A DNA stretch of 14,473 nucleotides from contig JAGGAG010000082.1 of NCBI GenBank assembly GCA_017889745.1, positions 1 to 14,473 on the forward strand, written 5' to 3'. This document shows positions 6,839 through 13,624 of this stretch, piece after piece (position 1 is the stretch's first letter; every line of letters starts with the position of its first letter). Below the pieces are notes generated by a model. The model had not been told where the DNA came from and did not search any database. It worked only from the letters and a program-made list of their open reading frames with translations. Both the position numbers and the translations under genes were made by a program. The stretch is from Gemmatimonadota bacterium (lineage in GTDB: Bacteria > Gemmatimonadota > Gemmatimonadetes > Gemmatimonadales > GWC2-71-9).

Positions 6839-8032
6839 TCAGTCGCCGTCGCCGTCCCCGCCACCGCCCTCACCGCCCTCATGCTCGCGTCCGGTCGCGT
6901 GGCACCGGACGCAGTCATCGAGCCGGGCCCCGCTGATTCCCTCTTCCTGATGCTTCCGCTGGATGCGCGAAACCGTGTGCTCATGGCACCCGTAGCAGGT
7001 GTACTCCCGGTACGGGCGTCCCGGCTGGTGGCAGACCTTGCAGGCCACGCGCCCGCCTTCCCCATGATCAAGCGGGAACGCGTGCTCGAGGGTGGCCGGC
7101 TTCCACGCCGTGACGCCATGGCAGGCCGCGCAGTCGGTACCGAACTCGCCCCGGTGTTCATCGTCCTTGCGGTGACAGCTCACGCAGTCGGTCGATACCT
7201 TGTGGTCGAAGGTGGCCGGCGTCCACGCCGTGACCGTGTGGCAGGACCCACAATTGGCGCCGAACCGGCCTTTGTGGTCATCGTCCTTCCCATGGCAGCT
7301 GACGCACTCGCTGGATGCGGTGCCGAAGCCGGCGAGCGCGCGCACATCGACATGGCACGCGACGCACGTGGCCGGCTGGTGGGCGCCCAGCAGCCTGAAC
7401 GCCACCGTGTCGTGGCTGAACCGGCCGCGGGAAAACCGATCGATCCCGTCGTGGCAGGCCATGCAGTCGCTGCCCCACTCCCGCACGTGCGCCACCACGA
7501 ACTTCGGCTGGTAGTCACGGTGGCACGCTTCGCAGCGGGCCCTGTCGAACCTGTACGTGCCGGACGAGTGGCAATCGGCACAACGGAAGGCGGCGCCACC
7601 GTCGGTCCTGCGATGCGCATCCAGTGCGAACCCGAAGCGGGCGTGGTCCCCGGCGCCGACGCCGGCCTTGACGAGGCTTCCCGCGGGGCCGCCGTGTTCC
7701 GTGTGACAGGCCAGGCACGCACGCGCATTGTCGATTGCGCCATGCAGGGTGGTGCTGTCGCGGAGGTCGACCTGGGTGTCGGTATGACAGGCGAGGCACC
7801 GGTCGCTCATCGGCCGCCCGCCGGTGGCGGCGGCGTGACAGGCGGTGCAGCGTCCGCCAAGGGCGGCGTGGGAGGTGACTCCACCAAGGACCTTGGTCGA
7901 ATCGGATTTCGCGCTCAGGCCGCCCGGACTGAACATGGCACCGCCCCAGACGAGCCACGCCAGCAACACGCCGACGACCGCCAGCCCGGCCGCACCCAGG
8001 CCGCCACGCGTGATGTTGGTGGGGAGCGTCAT
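6839..8032 (-). CDS. 14-haem c-type cytochrome
   Basis: A 397-residue multihaem cytochrome with fourteen CXXCH sites, starting at residues 62, 79, 106, 151, 167, 190, 223, 243, 261, 283, 301, 331, 346 and 374. That is about one haem per 28 residues, typical of a packed electron wire. Residues 11-33 form one hydrophobic span that may be a membrane anchor or an uncleaved signal. The protein would sit on the periplasmic side. Residues 243-322 are two 40-residue repeats. The tail is Gly/Glu/Asp-only (GGEGGGGDGDGD). The ATG at 8032 begins MTLPTN just ahead of the hydrophobic span; a longer in-frame start at 8107 would run into the cytochrome b gene. It is the last gene of the operon, 4 bp after the cytochrome b stop. 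I cannot place it in a named subfamily. Confidence 0.92.
   Translation of the reverse strand: MTLPTNITRGGLGAAGLAVVGVLLAWLVWGGAMFSPGGLSAKSDSTKVLGGVTSHAALGGRCTACHAAATGGRPMSDRCLACHTDTQVDLRDSTTLHGAIDNARACLACHTEHGGPAGSLVKAGVGAGDHARFGFALDAHRRTDGGAAFRCADCHSSGTYRFDRARCEACHRDYQPKFVVAHVREWGSDCMACHDGIDRFSRGRFSHDTVAFRLLGAHQPATCVACHVDVRALAGFGTASSECVSCHGKDDDHKGRFGANCGSCHTVTAWTPATFDHKVSTDCVSCHRKDDEHRGEFGTDCAACHGVTAWKPATLEHAFPLDHGEGGRVACKVCHQPGRPYREYTCYGCHEHTVSRIQRKHQEEGISGARLDDCVRCHATGREHEGGEGGGGDGDGD
7067..7306 (-). repeat. two tandem 40-residue dihaem modules inside the 14-haem cytochrome
   Basis: Residues 243-282 and 283-322 of the cytochrome align without gaps, with about 24 of 40 positions identical. 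Each unit reads as CVSCH, KDD, H, G, FG, C..CH, VTAW, PAT and a His. The DNA units are 120 bp each (7187-7306 and 7067-7186) and are also visibly similar, as expected for an internal duplication. Confidence 0.8.
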
Positions 8033-8036
8033 CGCG

Positions 8037-8570
8037 CTACCGGAGCAGGCGGGCGTAGTAGAGGGCCCCGGCCACGTGCATGGCGGCGAGAGCGAACATC
8101 GCCACACTCAACGGCACGTGCAGGAGGTACCAGAACGCCAGGGGGCGCCGCGCGACCGCAGCGTCTTCGGGCTCTGCCGCGCCGGCCGTGTAGACGAACC
8201 GGCCCAGGATGCCGCTGACGACAACCACGAGCATGACCAGCGTGAGCACGCCGGCCAGGCCGCGGAACTCGAACGCGGTGTGCAGCAGCACGAAGTACGG
8301 ACCGACGATGCCGACGTACACGTGCCCCTGCATCCACAGCCGCAGCGGGCCCGGCCCGCTCCTTTCCGGTCGCTTCCGCCAGGTATACGCGAACTCGGCC
8401 ACGAGCATCAGCAGGAAGCCGACGATGCCGATGCCATGGCCGACAAGGCCGCTTGCCGCGGGCAGGCCCTCGCGGGCGACGACGAGATACAGGACCGTCG
8501 CGATCGCGACGGTCAGGCCGACCCAGGTCAGCTCAGTGGGCCAGCCGCGCGTGATGGTCGTAGGGGGCAT
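8037..8570 (-). CDS. di-haem cytochrome b-type membrane protein
   Basis: A 177-residue integral membrane protein with about five spans (roughly 14-32, 43-62, 84-100, 105-125, 147-172). Histidines sit in two pairs, His83/His97 and His151/His165, each 14 residues apart, in spans three and five. This is the spacing and alternate-helix arrangement of the haem ligands in cytochrome b of the bc1 complex, so two stacked b haems crossing the membrane are likely. His45 in span two is an extra candidate. Its job is probably to pass electrons between the cytoplasmic or quinone side and the adjacent 14-haem cytochrome. The ATG at 8570 begins MPPTTITRGW and overlaps the end of the upstream flavoprotein gene by 38 bp, with GGGAG just before it. 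The family is not certain; it resembles stand-alone cytochrome b or ferric-reductase-like membrane proteins. Confidence 0.85.
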   Translation of the reverse strand: MPPTTITRGWPTELTWVGLTVAIATVLYLVVAREGLPAASGLVGHGIGIVGFLLMLVAEFAYTWRKRPERSGPGPLRLWMQGHVYVGIVGPYFVLLHTAFEFRGLAGVLTLVMLVVVVSGILGRFVYTAGAAEPEDAAVARRPLAFWYLLHVPLSVAMFALAAMHVAGALYYARLLR

Positions 8571-9876
8571 GCTCCCAGGGATGCAGCGAGTGCCAGAAGT
8601 CCAGCAGCGTTGAGGCGAGCGCCTCGGGACGCTCGACGAGCGCGTCCCGGATCGGGGTGATATCCACGCGTTCGGCAATAATGCGGGTGAGCGGCAGCGA
8701 CAGCGCCTGGTCGCCCATGATCACTGCGCCAAGGATGGTACGACCGTTGAGATGGATGCGGATCCGGTCGGAAGCGTCGTGCCGGACCACGCTGATCCCG
8801 GTGCCGGCACCGCTCCACGCCTCGCTCTGGCCGCGGGTGATGGTGATCAGGTCGGGATCGTCAATGCCGCCGACGTCACCGATGACGGTGGTAATGATGT
8901 CGGCCAGCCGGGTCACGTTGAGCGCCACGTGCCGGTGGAACACGGTCGGCATCCCGGCCATGTTGAGCCCGGCCGCCCTGCCCTGCTCCATGGCGGCCGA
9001 CCAGAGGGTATCGAGGACCGCCCGGCCCAGGACAGGATCGAACACCTGGGCCACGTCGCCGGCGGCGTATACGTCCACGGCGCTCGTTTCCATGCGTTCA
9101 TTCACCACGATGCCGCGATCAACCTCGAGCCCCGCCTCGCGCGCGAGTGTCACCCGCGGCCGGACGCCGATCGCGACGGCGATGAGCTGGCATTTGAGCG
9201 CGTCTCCGCGATTGGTTTCGACGGCCACCACCCTGCCGTTCCTTCCCAGCGCGCGCACGATCTCGGTGCGCCGATGCATGGTGACGCGAGTCCGGGAGAC
9301 GCCCGCCTCAACCAGCGCGGATTCCTCCGGATCGAGCACGCGGGCCCAGTAGCGGTCGCCGCGCAGGAAGTAGTGCGTCTCCACCCCGCGCGCCTGCAGC
9401 CCCTCGGCCAGCTCGATCGCCGTGCTGCCCCCGCCAACGACCACCGCGGTTCGCGCCTTCTTCGCACGGGTCACGAGCGCGCGGGCGTCGTCCACCCCGT
9501 CGAGCCCGACGACGCCATCCAGGTCCGCACCGGGAAACCCGGGCGCGATGGAACTGGCGCCGGTGGCGATGAGCAGCCGATCGTAGCCCAGCACCCTGCC
9601 GTCCGTGAAGCGCACTTCATGCAGCGCGGGGAACACCTGATGGACGCGCGCGTCGATACGCTCGATGCGCAGCGCGGAGACGTCGGCCCGGGAACGGATG
9701 GACAGCTGGCGCTCGGGGAGGGCCCCGGCGAGGAGGTAGGCCAGGCCGGGGCGGGAGTAGAAGGGGCCCGGCTCATCGCTCGCGAGCGTGATCCTGGCCG
9801 AGGCATCGACGCCGCGGATCGCCTCGGCCGCCGAGAGCGCTGCGATACCCGACCCGACCAGGACGAAGTGCCTCAT
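8533..9876 (-). CDS. FAD-dependent NAD(P)-type oxidoreductase
   Basis: A 447-residue flavoprotein of the two-dinucleotide-binding-domain family. The FAD Rossmann motif is at 5-21 (VLVGSGIAALSAAEAI), followed by LLIATGA at 101-107. The NAD(P) Rossmann motif is VVVGGGSTAIELAEGL at 145-160, and the second FAD contact is VYAAGDV at 269-275. No CXXXXC redox disulfide is present, so it is not a thiol reductase; it looks closer to ferredoxin or rubredoxin reductases and the NirB N-terminal half. The last 20 residues hold six histidines (WHSLHPWEH, then DHH and a final H). The ATG at 9876 overlaps the ferredoxin stop by four bases (ATGA), and its 3' end overlaps the cytochrome b gene by 38 bp, so translational coupling is likely. 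It probably moves electrons between NAD(P)H and the ferredoxin or cytochrome b. Confidence 0.92.
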   Translation of the reverse strand: MRHFVLVGSGIAALSAAEAIRGVDASARITLASDEPGPFYSRPGLAYLLAGALPERQLSIRSRADVSALRIERIDARVHQVFPALHEVRFTDGRVLGYDRLLIATGASSIAPGFPGADLDGVVGLDGVDDARALVTRAKKARTAVVVGGGSTAIELAEGLQARGVETHYFLRGDRYWARVLDPEESALVEAGVSRTRVTMHRRTEIVRALGRNGRVVAVETNRGDALKCQLIAVAIGVRPRVTLAREAGLEVDRGIVVNERMETSAVDVYAAGDVAQVFDPVLGRAVLDTLWSAAMEQGRAAGLNMAGMPTVFHRHVALNVTRLADIITTVIGDVGGIDDPDLITITRGQSEAWSGAGTGISVVRHDASDRIRIHLNGRTILGAVIMGDQALSLPLTRIIAERVDITPIRDALVERPEALASTLLDFWHSLHPWEHAPYDHHARLAH

Positions 9877-10130
9877 GCGACCGCCCCGGAGATGGTGCCA
9901 AAATGAAGCACGGCACGCGGGCAGCGGGCGATACAGGTACCGCACTTGATGCAGCGGGGATCGTCGACCCGGAGACCCCGGCGGGCGTAGACGCGCACGT
10001 CGACCCCGGTCGGGCAGTTCCAGGAGCAGAGGCCGCACTGAACGCACCGGCCCGGCACCGGTTCAACACGGGCCGAGCGGAGCAGCGTCAGTCGTTCCTG
10101 GTCGACGGGCAGGTGCTTCTTGCGGGGCAT
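9873..10130 (-). CDS. 2x[4Fe-4S] ferredoxin
   Basis: An 85-residue cytoplasmic iron-sulfur protein. Two classical cluster motifs are present: CVQCGLCSWNCP (Cys29, 32, 35, 39) and CIKCGTCIARCP (Cys60, 63, 66, 70), both with the trailing proline of bacterial-type clusters. The spacer between them, with VDVRVYARRGLRVDDPR, resembles the domain found in redox enzyme Fe-S subunits. The ATG at 10130 is chosen because GGAGGAG lies four bases upstream; an upstream in-frame start at 10169 lacks this. It is the first gene of the redox operon, and its stop overlaps the flavoprotein start. It probably carries electrons between the flavoprotein and the membrane cytochrome. It lies 66 bp downstream of the broken malic enzyme gene on the same strand. 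Confidence 0.93.
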   Translation of the reverse strand: MPRKKHLPVDQERLTLLRSARVEPVPGRCVQCGLCSWNCPTGVDVRVYARRGLRVDDPRCIKCGTCIARCPRAVLHFGTISGAVA

Positions 10131-10196
10131 GGGGCTCCTCCAATCCTGACCGGAGCGTAGCCGAGCCACATGAACCCACGATGAACGGACGACTCC

Positions 10197-11677
10197 CTAG
10201 GTATAGAGCGGATACCTCGGGTCATAGCGGTTGGCGCGCACGAAGGCAGGGAGATCGCCGGGGCGCGGCAGGGCGGCGAGACCCTCGCCGTAGGCCACCT
10301 CGGCAACGGCGACCGCCACCTCCGCGGACACCTCCATGATGCGGTCGAGCGGCGGATAGAGTGAGCCCTGCGCGAGGTCGGCGTCGGTGGCGAGCTCGGC
10401 CAGCCGGCGAGCGGCGGCGGCGAACATCGACTCGGTGACGCGGCGCGCCTGGACCAGGGTCACGCCGAGCCCCAGCCCGGGGAAGATGTAGGCATTGTTT
10501 CCCTGGCGCGGCACCCAGCTGCGGCCGTCGAGTGTCACCGGCGCGAACGGGCTTCCGGACGCGAAGATGGCGCGGCCATCGGTCCAGCGATATGCCTCTT
10601 CGGCCGTGCACTCGGCGCGGCTGGTGGGATTGGACAACGCAAAGACGACGGGCCGCTCATTCTCGGCGGCCATGGCTCGCAGCACCGGCTCAGTAAAGGT
10701 GTGCGGCACGGCCGACACGCCGACCAGCGTGGTGGGCCGGAGCGCGCGCACCGAGGTGAGCAGATCGTGCTGGGGCGCGGCCTCGAGCGCATACGGCAGC
10801 TTGTGCGCGGCGAGGCCGGTGCGATCACGCGTAACCAGGCCCTTCGAGTCGACCAGCGCGATGCGGGCGCGAGCCGCCACCGGGGCGAGGCCTTCCTCCA
10901 CCATGGCGCGCGCCACCAGGTCGGCGATGCCGGTCGCGGCCGATCCGGCGCCGAGAAAGACGAGACGCTGCTCGTGCAGGGGACGGCCGGTAATCCGCGT
11001 CGACGCATAAAGGCCGGCGAGTGCCACGGCCGCGGTGCCCTGAATGTCGTCGTTGAACGTGCAGGTACGATCGCGGTAGCGCGAAAGCAGGGTAATGGCG
11101 TTCTCGGTGGCGAAGTCCTCGAACTGCAGCACCGCCGCCGGGAACACCTCGGCGACCGCGGTCACGAACTCGTCCACCAGGGCGTCGTACTCCGCGCCCC
11201 GGAGCCGCCGCTGCGGGAGGCCGACATAGAGTGGGTCCTCGCGAAATTCGGCGTTCTCGGTGCCTACGTCGAGCATCACGGGGAGGGTGCGGCCGGGGTC
11301 GACGCCGGCACAGGCGGTGTAGAGGGACAGCTTTCCGATGGGAATGCCCATCCCGTTGGCACCGAGGTCGCCGAGCCCGAGGATGCGCTCGCCATCGGTG
11401 ACCACGATGACGGCGACCTCCGCCGCGGCGGGCCAGTTCCGCAGGATGGCACGGATGCGACCCCGGTCGCGGGGGCAGATGTAGAGGCCCCGGGGCCGGC
11501 GGAAGATATGGGAGAAGCGCTTGCACGCCTCTCCCACCGTCGGTGTGTACAGGATCGGCAGGGCGGCAGGAACCCGTGGAGCCCGAGCGAGGTGCGCTCC
11601 TCCTCAGTGAATGCCGTTCCCTTGTTGAGCGCGGGGTCGTGCAGGAACTCGAGCTGAGCATTGGACAAAGGAGTCAT
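10197..11677 (-). pseudogene. maeA: NAD-type malic enzyme, broken by an N-terminal deletion and frameshift
   Basis: Malic enzyme decarboxylates malate to pyruvate with NAD(P). The first 39 codons from the ATG at 11677 give MTPLSNAQLEFLHDP, then NKGTAFTEEER and GLHGFLPP, the usual N-terminus. The frame is then lost. In another frame the family sequence resumes with LPILYTPTVGEACKRFSHIFRRPRG and runs intact for over 446 codons to 10197: GDGERILGLGD-like TDGERILGLGD, PIGKLSLY with the catalytic Lys, FEDF and FNDDIQGT metal ligands, and NAD site GAGSAATG. About 60 codons between LPP and LPILY are missing compared with E. coli MaeA, and the net loss is 3n+1. A GTG at 11537 could start a shortened protein, but that would exclude the YTPTVG tyrosine and the N-terminal dimer region. 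It is probably inactive unless the break is an assembly error. Confidence 0.85.
11556..11570. repeat. short direct repeat at the malic enzyme break point
   Basis: CGGCAGG occurs twice (11556-11562 and 11564-11570) with one base between, exactly where the malic enzyme frame changes. A deletion between short repeats, by slippage or recombination, would leave this footprint. It could also be a site where an assembler collapsed the sequence. Confidence 0.6.
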
Positions 11678-11758
11678 GAATGGATCGCCTTGGGGTGGTT
11701 TGGCCGGATCAGCGATGTAAACATAGGTGGTAATGAGCGGGGTTTCTCCGGATGTTCA

Positions 11759-11778
11759 AGGTCCCTTCATTCGGACCT
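11759..11778. promoter_or_regulatory. small inverted repeat upstream of the OmpW-like gene
   Basis: AGGTCC and GGACCT are perfect 6-bp arms around an 8-base spacer, 15 bp before the chosen start at 11794 and in the divergent spacer between the malic enzyme and OmpW-like genes. It could be an operator or a leader hairpin. It is short enough to be chance. Confidence 0.3.
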
Positions 11779-11793
11779 GGGCAAGTTCACTCC

Positions 11794-12414
11794 ATGCCAT
11801 CGAGCATACCACGCTCCTTCCCCGCCGCCGTGGCCATCCTGCTCGCACTGGGCGCGGGCAATACCGGGTCCGCCCAGCAGGGTAATGGCACTCCATGGAC
11901 CTTCCGCACCGGTGCCCTCCTGAGCGGGAGTTCGGACACATCGCTGGAGGGCTACAAGGTACTCAGCGGCATCGGGCTGGGTGCCGGTGTGCGCCGCAAC
12001 ATCTCCTCCGTGCTGTCTGCCGAGTTCAATGCTGCAGTGGTATCCCGGGAGGTGATCCTCGAGGAGGTGTCGGGGGACGAGGCGAGCGTGGGATCCATGG
12101 AGACGCTCCCAATGAACCTGCTGGCGCAGGTGCGCCCGCAACTCGGTGGCGGGGTACATCCCTACGGGGGCGTGGGGCTCAATTTCACGCCGGTGTGGGA
12201 GAAGACCGGCGCACTCGACTCGGACGACATCGCGCCGACGTTCGGCGTCGCGGTGCGGTTCGGAGTGGACTTCGACCTGTCCCGGACCGTGCTGCTCAAC
12301 CTGGACCTGGGCTGGAACACCGCGGAGCCGGACATTGAGGCCGGCGACGTGCGGATCACGACCATCACGATCAACCCGCTCACGCTGAGCGCGGGAGTGG
12401 GATTCCGCTTCTAA
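11794..12414 (+). CDS. OmpW-like outer membrane beta-barrel protein
   Basis: A 206-residue exported protein. The signal peptide has a hydrophobic core FPAAVAILLALGAG and a likely cut after GSA, near residue 27. The mature part alternates polar and hydrophobic residues in short strands (for example VLLNLDLGWNTAEP and RITTITINPLTLSAGVGFRF) and ends in aromatic-x-Phe, the outer-membrane barrel signature. The INPLTLSAGVGFRF end and the overall length are like the OmpW family of small barrels for hydrophobic compounds. The start at 11794 is preferred over an in-frame ATG at 11752 because it gives a normal signal peptide, although its ribosome binding site is weak. It is first of three same-strand genes, 17 bp before the DUF302 gene. 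The substrate is unknown. Confidence 0.8.
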   Translation: MPSSIPRSFPAAVAILLALGAGNTGSAQQGNGTPWTFRTGALLSGSSDTSLEGYKVLSGIGLGAGVRRNISSVLSAEFNAAVVSREVILEEVSGDEASVGSMETLPMNLLAQVRPQLGGGVHPYGGVGLNFTPVWEKTGALDSDDIAPTFGVAVRFGVDFDLSRTVLLNLDLGWNTAEPDIEAGDVRITTITINPLTLSAGVGFRF

Positions 12415-12431
12415 CCGGACAGGGCCCAATA

Positions 12432-12851
12432 ATGACCACGAAAACCGAGAACGAGATTGGCCTGGCGCTGCCGTTTGCGCAGGCCGTGGAGCGCACGCGC
12501 ACCGCGCTGCAGGCCGAGGGGTTCGGCGTGCTCACCACGATCGACATGCAGGCGGCCTTCCGCGAGAAGCTCGCCGCCGATTTCCGCCCTTACGTGATCA
12601 TGGGTGCGTGCAATCCGCCCCTGGCGTACAAGGCACTCACGGCGTCGGCCGAGGTCGGGCTGATGCTGCCGTGCAACGTGACGGTGGAGGAAGAAGCGCC
12701 AGGACGGAGCGTCGTACGGTTCGCGCGTCCCACCCGCCTGCTCGGGGCAGACCCGACGGAGTATCCGCCCGCCGTGCACCAGGTTGCGAGCGACGCCGAG
12801 GCCCGCCTGGCGCGGGTGGCGGATGCATTGCGGCAGGTGGAGGCCCAATAG
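12432..12851 (+). CDS. DUF302 family protein
   Basis: A 139-residue protein with the DUF302 (PF03625) core: GFGVLTTIDMQAAFREKL (30-47), DFRPYVIMGACNPPLAYKAL (50-69) and VGLMLPCNVTVEE (75-87). The two conserved cysteines, Cys60 in GACNPP and Cys81 in LPCNV, are present. The family is small and has no established reaction. It is often found beside redox or metal-related genes, and the cysteines invite such a role, but this is inference. There is no signal peptide. It follows the OmpW-like gene by 17 bp and precedes the PEBP-family gene by 23 bp, so the three probably form one operon. Confidence 0.92.
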   Translation: MTTKTENEIGLALPFAQAVERTRTALQAEGFGVLTTIDMQAAFREKLAADFRPYVIMGACNPPLAYKALTASAEVGLMLPCNVTVEEEAPGRSVVRFARPTRLLGADPTEYPPAVHQVASDAEARLARVADALRQVEAQ

Positions 12852-12874
12852 CGCGCCCAACGACGGGAGGCCCA

Positions 12875-13366
12875 ATGTTCACCCTGCGCTCGTCCGCGTT
12901 CCAGGCAGGGGCCGCGATACCCCAGCGATACACCTGCGACGGCGAGGACCTCTCGCCCCCGCTGTCCTGGGCCGATGCCCCCGCGGGCACGGTGACGTTC
13001 GCGCTGATCGTCGATGACCCGGACGCCCCCGATCCGGCAGCGCCCAAGCGGGTGTGGGTGCACTGGCTGCTGTACAACCTGCCGGCCGCGCGTGTTGAAC
13101 TTGCTGAAGGCGCGGGGAACCGCACCCCGCCGGACGCCGCGAGCCAGGCGCTCACCGACGCAAGTACGCTCGGATATCATGGGCCCTGCCCGCCGATCGG
13201 GACACACCGCTACTTCTTCCATCTCGCGGCGCTCGATTGCGCACTGCCCCAGCTGGGCCGGCGGGCGCGACGGGTCGACCTCGAGCGGGCAATGACGGGG
13301 CACGTGCTCGCCACCGCGGTGCTCATGGGGACGTATGCGCGGGCGGGAGGACAGGAGAAGCGGTGA
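12875..13366 (+). CDS. YbhB/YbcL family (PEBP-like) protein
   Basis: A 163-residue protein of the phosphatidylethanolamine-binding / Raf kinase inhibitor-like family. The ligand-pocket motifs are in order: FQAGAAIPQRYTCDGEDLSPPL (9-30), DDPDAPDP (47-54), HWLLYNLP (63-70), GYHGPCPP (100-107) and HRYFFHLAALD (111-121). Bacterial members are cytoplasmic or periplasmic; this one has no signal peptide, so it is probably cytoplasmic. The precise ligand is unknown for most bacterial members. The ATG at 12875 is fixed by GGGAGG six bases upstream and by the family's usual N-terminus; a longer in-frame ORF back to 12608 overlaps DUF302 and is not used. It is the last gene of the three-gene unit, and a repeat and hairpin follow its stop. 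Confidence 0.95.
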   Translation: MFTLRSSAFQAGAAIPQRYTCDGEDLSPPLSWADAPAGTVTFALIVDDPDAPDPAAPKRVWVHWLLYNLPAARVELAEGAGNRTPPDAASQALTDASTLGYHGPCPPIGTHRYFFHLAALDCALPQLGRRARRVDLERAMTGHVLATAVLMGTYARAGGQEKR

Positions 13367-13390
13367 ACGGTGAAACGGTGAACGGTAGAC
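13362..13390 (+). repeat. short tandem repeat across the PEBP gene stop
   Basis: Four consecutive near-copies of GGTGAAC: GGTGAAC, GGTGAAAC, GGTGAAC, GGTAGAC. The first copy contains the stop codon of the YbhB-like gene (TGA at 13364-13366). It does not form a gene. A role in transcription or a slippage-prone microsatellite are both possible. Confidence 0.6.
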
Positions 13391-13403
13391 CGACAAGACG
13401 GAA

Positions 13404-13434
13404 GCGCCCCCTGCGCCAACGGTGCCGGGGGCGT
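13404..13434 (+). terminator. terminator-like hairpin after the PEBP gene
   Basis: CGCCCCC (13405-13411) pairs perfectly with GGGGGCG (13427-13433) around a 15-base loop that can pair a little more inside. It lies 38 bp after the stop of the three-gene unit. The following sequence (TATTGCATG) lacks a strong T-run, so termination efficiency is uncertain. Confidence 0.55.
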
Positions 13435-13527
13435 ATTGCATGACCATTACTCAGCGCCGCTCGAGGCTCCTGCGCAGGGAGCGCGGTGCGCCAGGCTACC
13501 GGAAAAACGTAGCCGCGACGGCGTGAA

Positions 13528-13573
13528 CCGTGGGTGAAACCTGGGTGAGAGTCTCACCCGATCTTCACCACGG
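13528..13573. promoter_or_regulatory. nested 46-bp palindrome upstream of the first lipoprotein gene
   Basis: The inner part is GGGTGAGA, one G, then TCTCACCC (13543-13559), a perfect 8-bp inverted repeat. The outer part is CCGTGG-G-TGAA (13528-13538) with TTCACCACGG (13564-13573), a 10-bp arm pair with one bulged base. Both share almost the same centre near 13551. The structure lies 52 bp before the ATG at 13625, in the otherwise gene-free stretch 13367-13624. It could be an operator for a dimeric regulator or an RNA hairpin in the leader. Confidence 0.55.
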
Positions 13574-13624
13574 CCTAACCGTGCTCGTCCCACCTTTGTA
13601 CGTCCCTCAAAGAGCAGGCACACC

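Noticed and set aside
7067..7306. The repeated 120-bp units read as a CRISPR-like or mobile repeat
   Set aside because: They are in-frame protein repeats carrying haem motifs, not identical DNA repeats with spacers.
6881..8218. A 445-codon plus-strand open frame
   Set aside because: It is the antisense shadow of the 14-haem cytochrome, whose fourteen CXXCH motifs fix the real strand and frame.
8752..9906. A 384-codon plus-strand open frame
   Set aside because: Antisense to the flavoprotein, which has complete FAD and NAD(P) motifs.
10197..11537. An intact malic enzyme starting at the GTG at 11537
   Set aside because: The family's N-terminal residues are found upstream in another frame, and this start would leave out the conserved YTPTVG tyrosine and the N-terminal domain.
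10701..11657. A 318-codon plus-strand open frame
   Set aside because: Antisense to the malic enzyme, which is recognisable by conserved motifs despite its break.
12608..12874. A longer N-terminus for the YbhB-like protein
   Set aside because: It would overlap most of the DUF302 gene, while the ATG at 12875 has a strong ribosome binding site and gives the usual family length.
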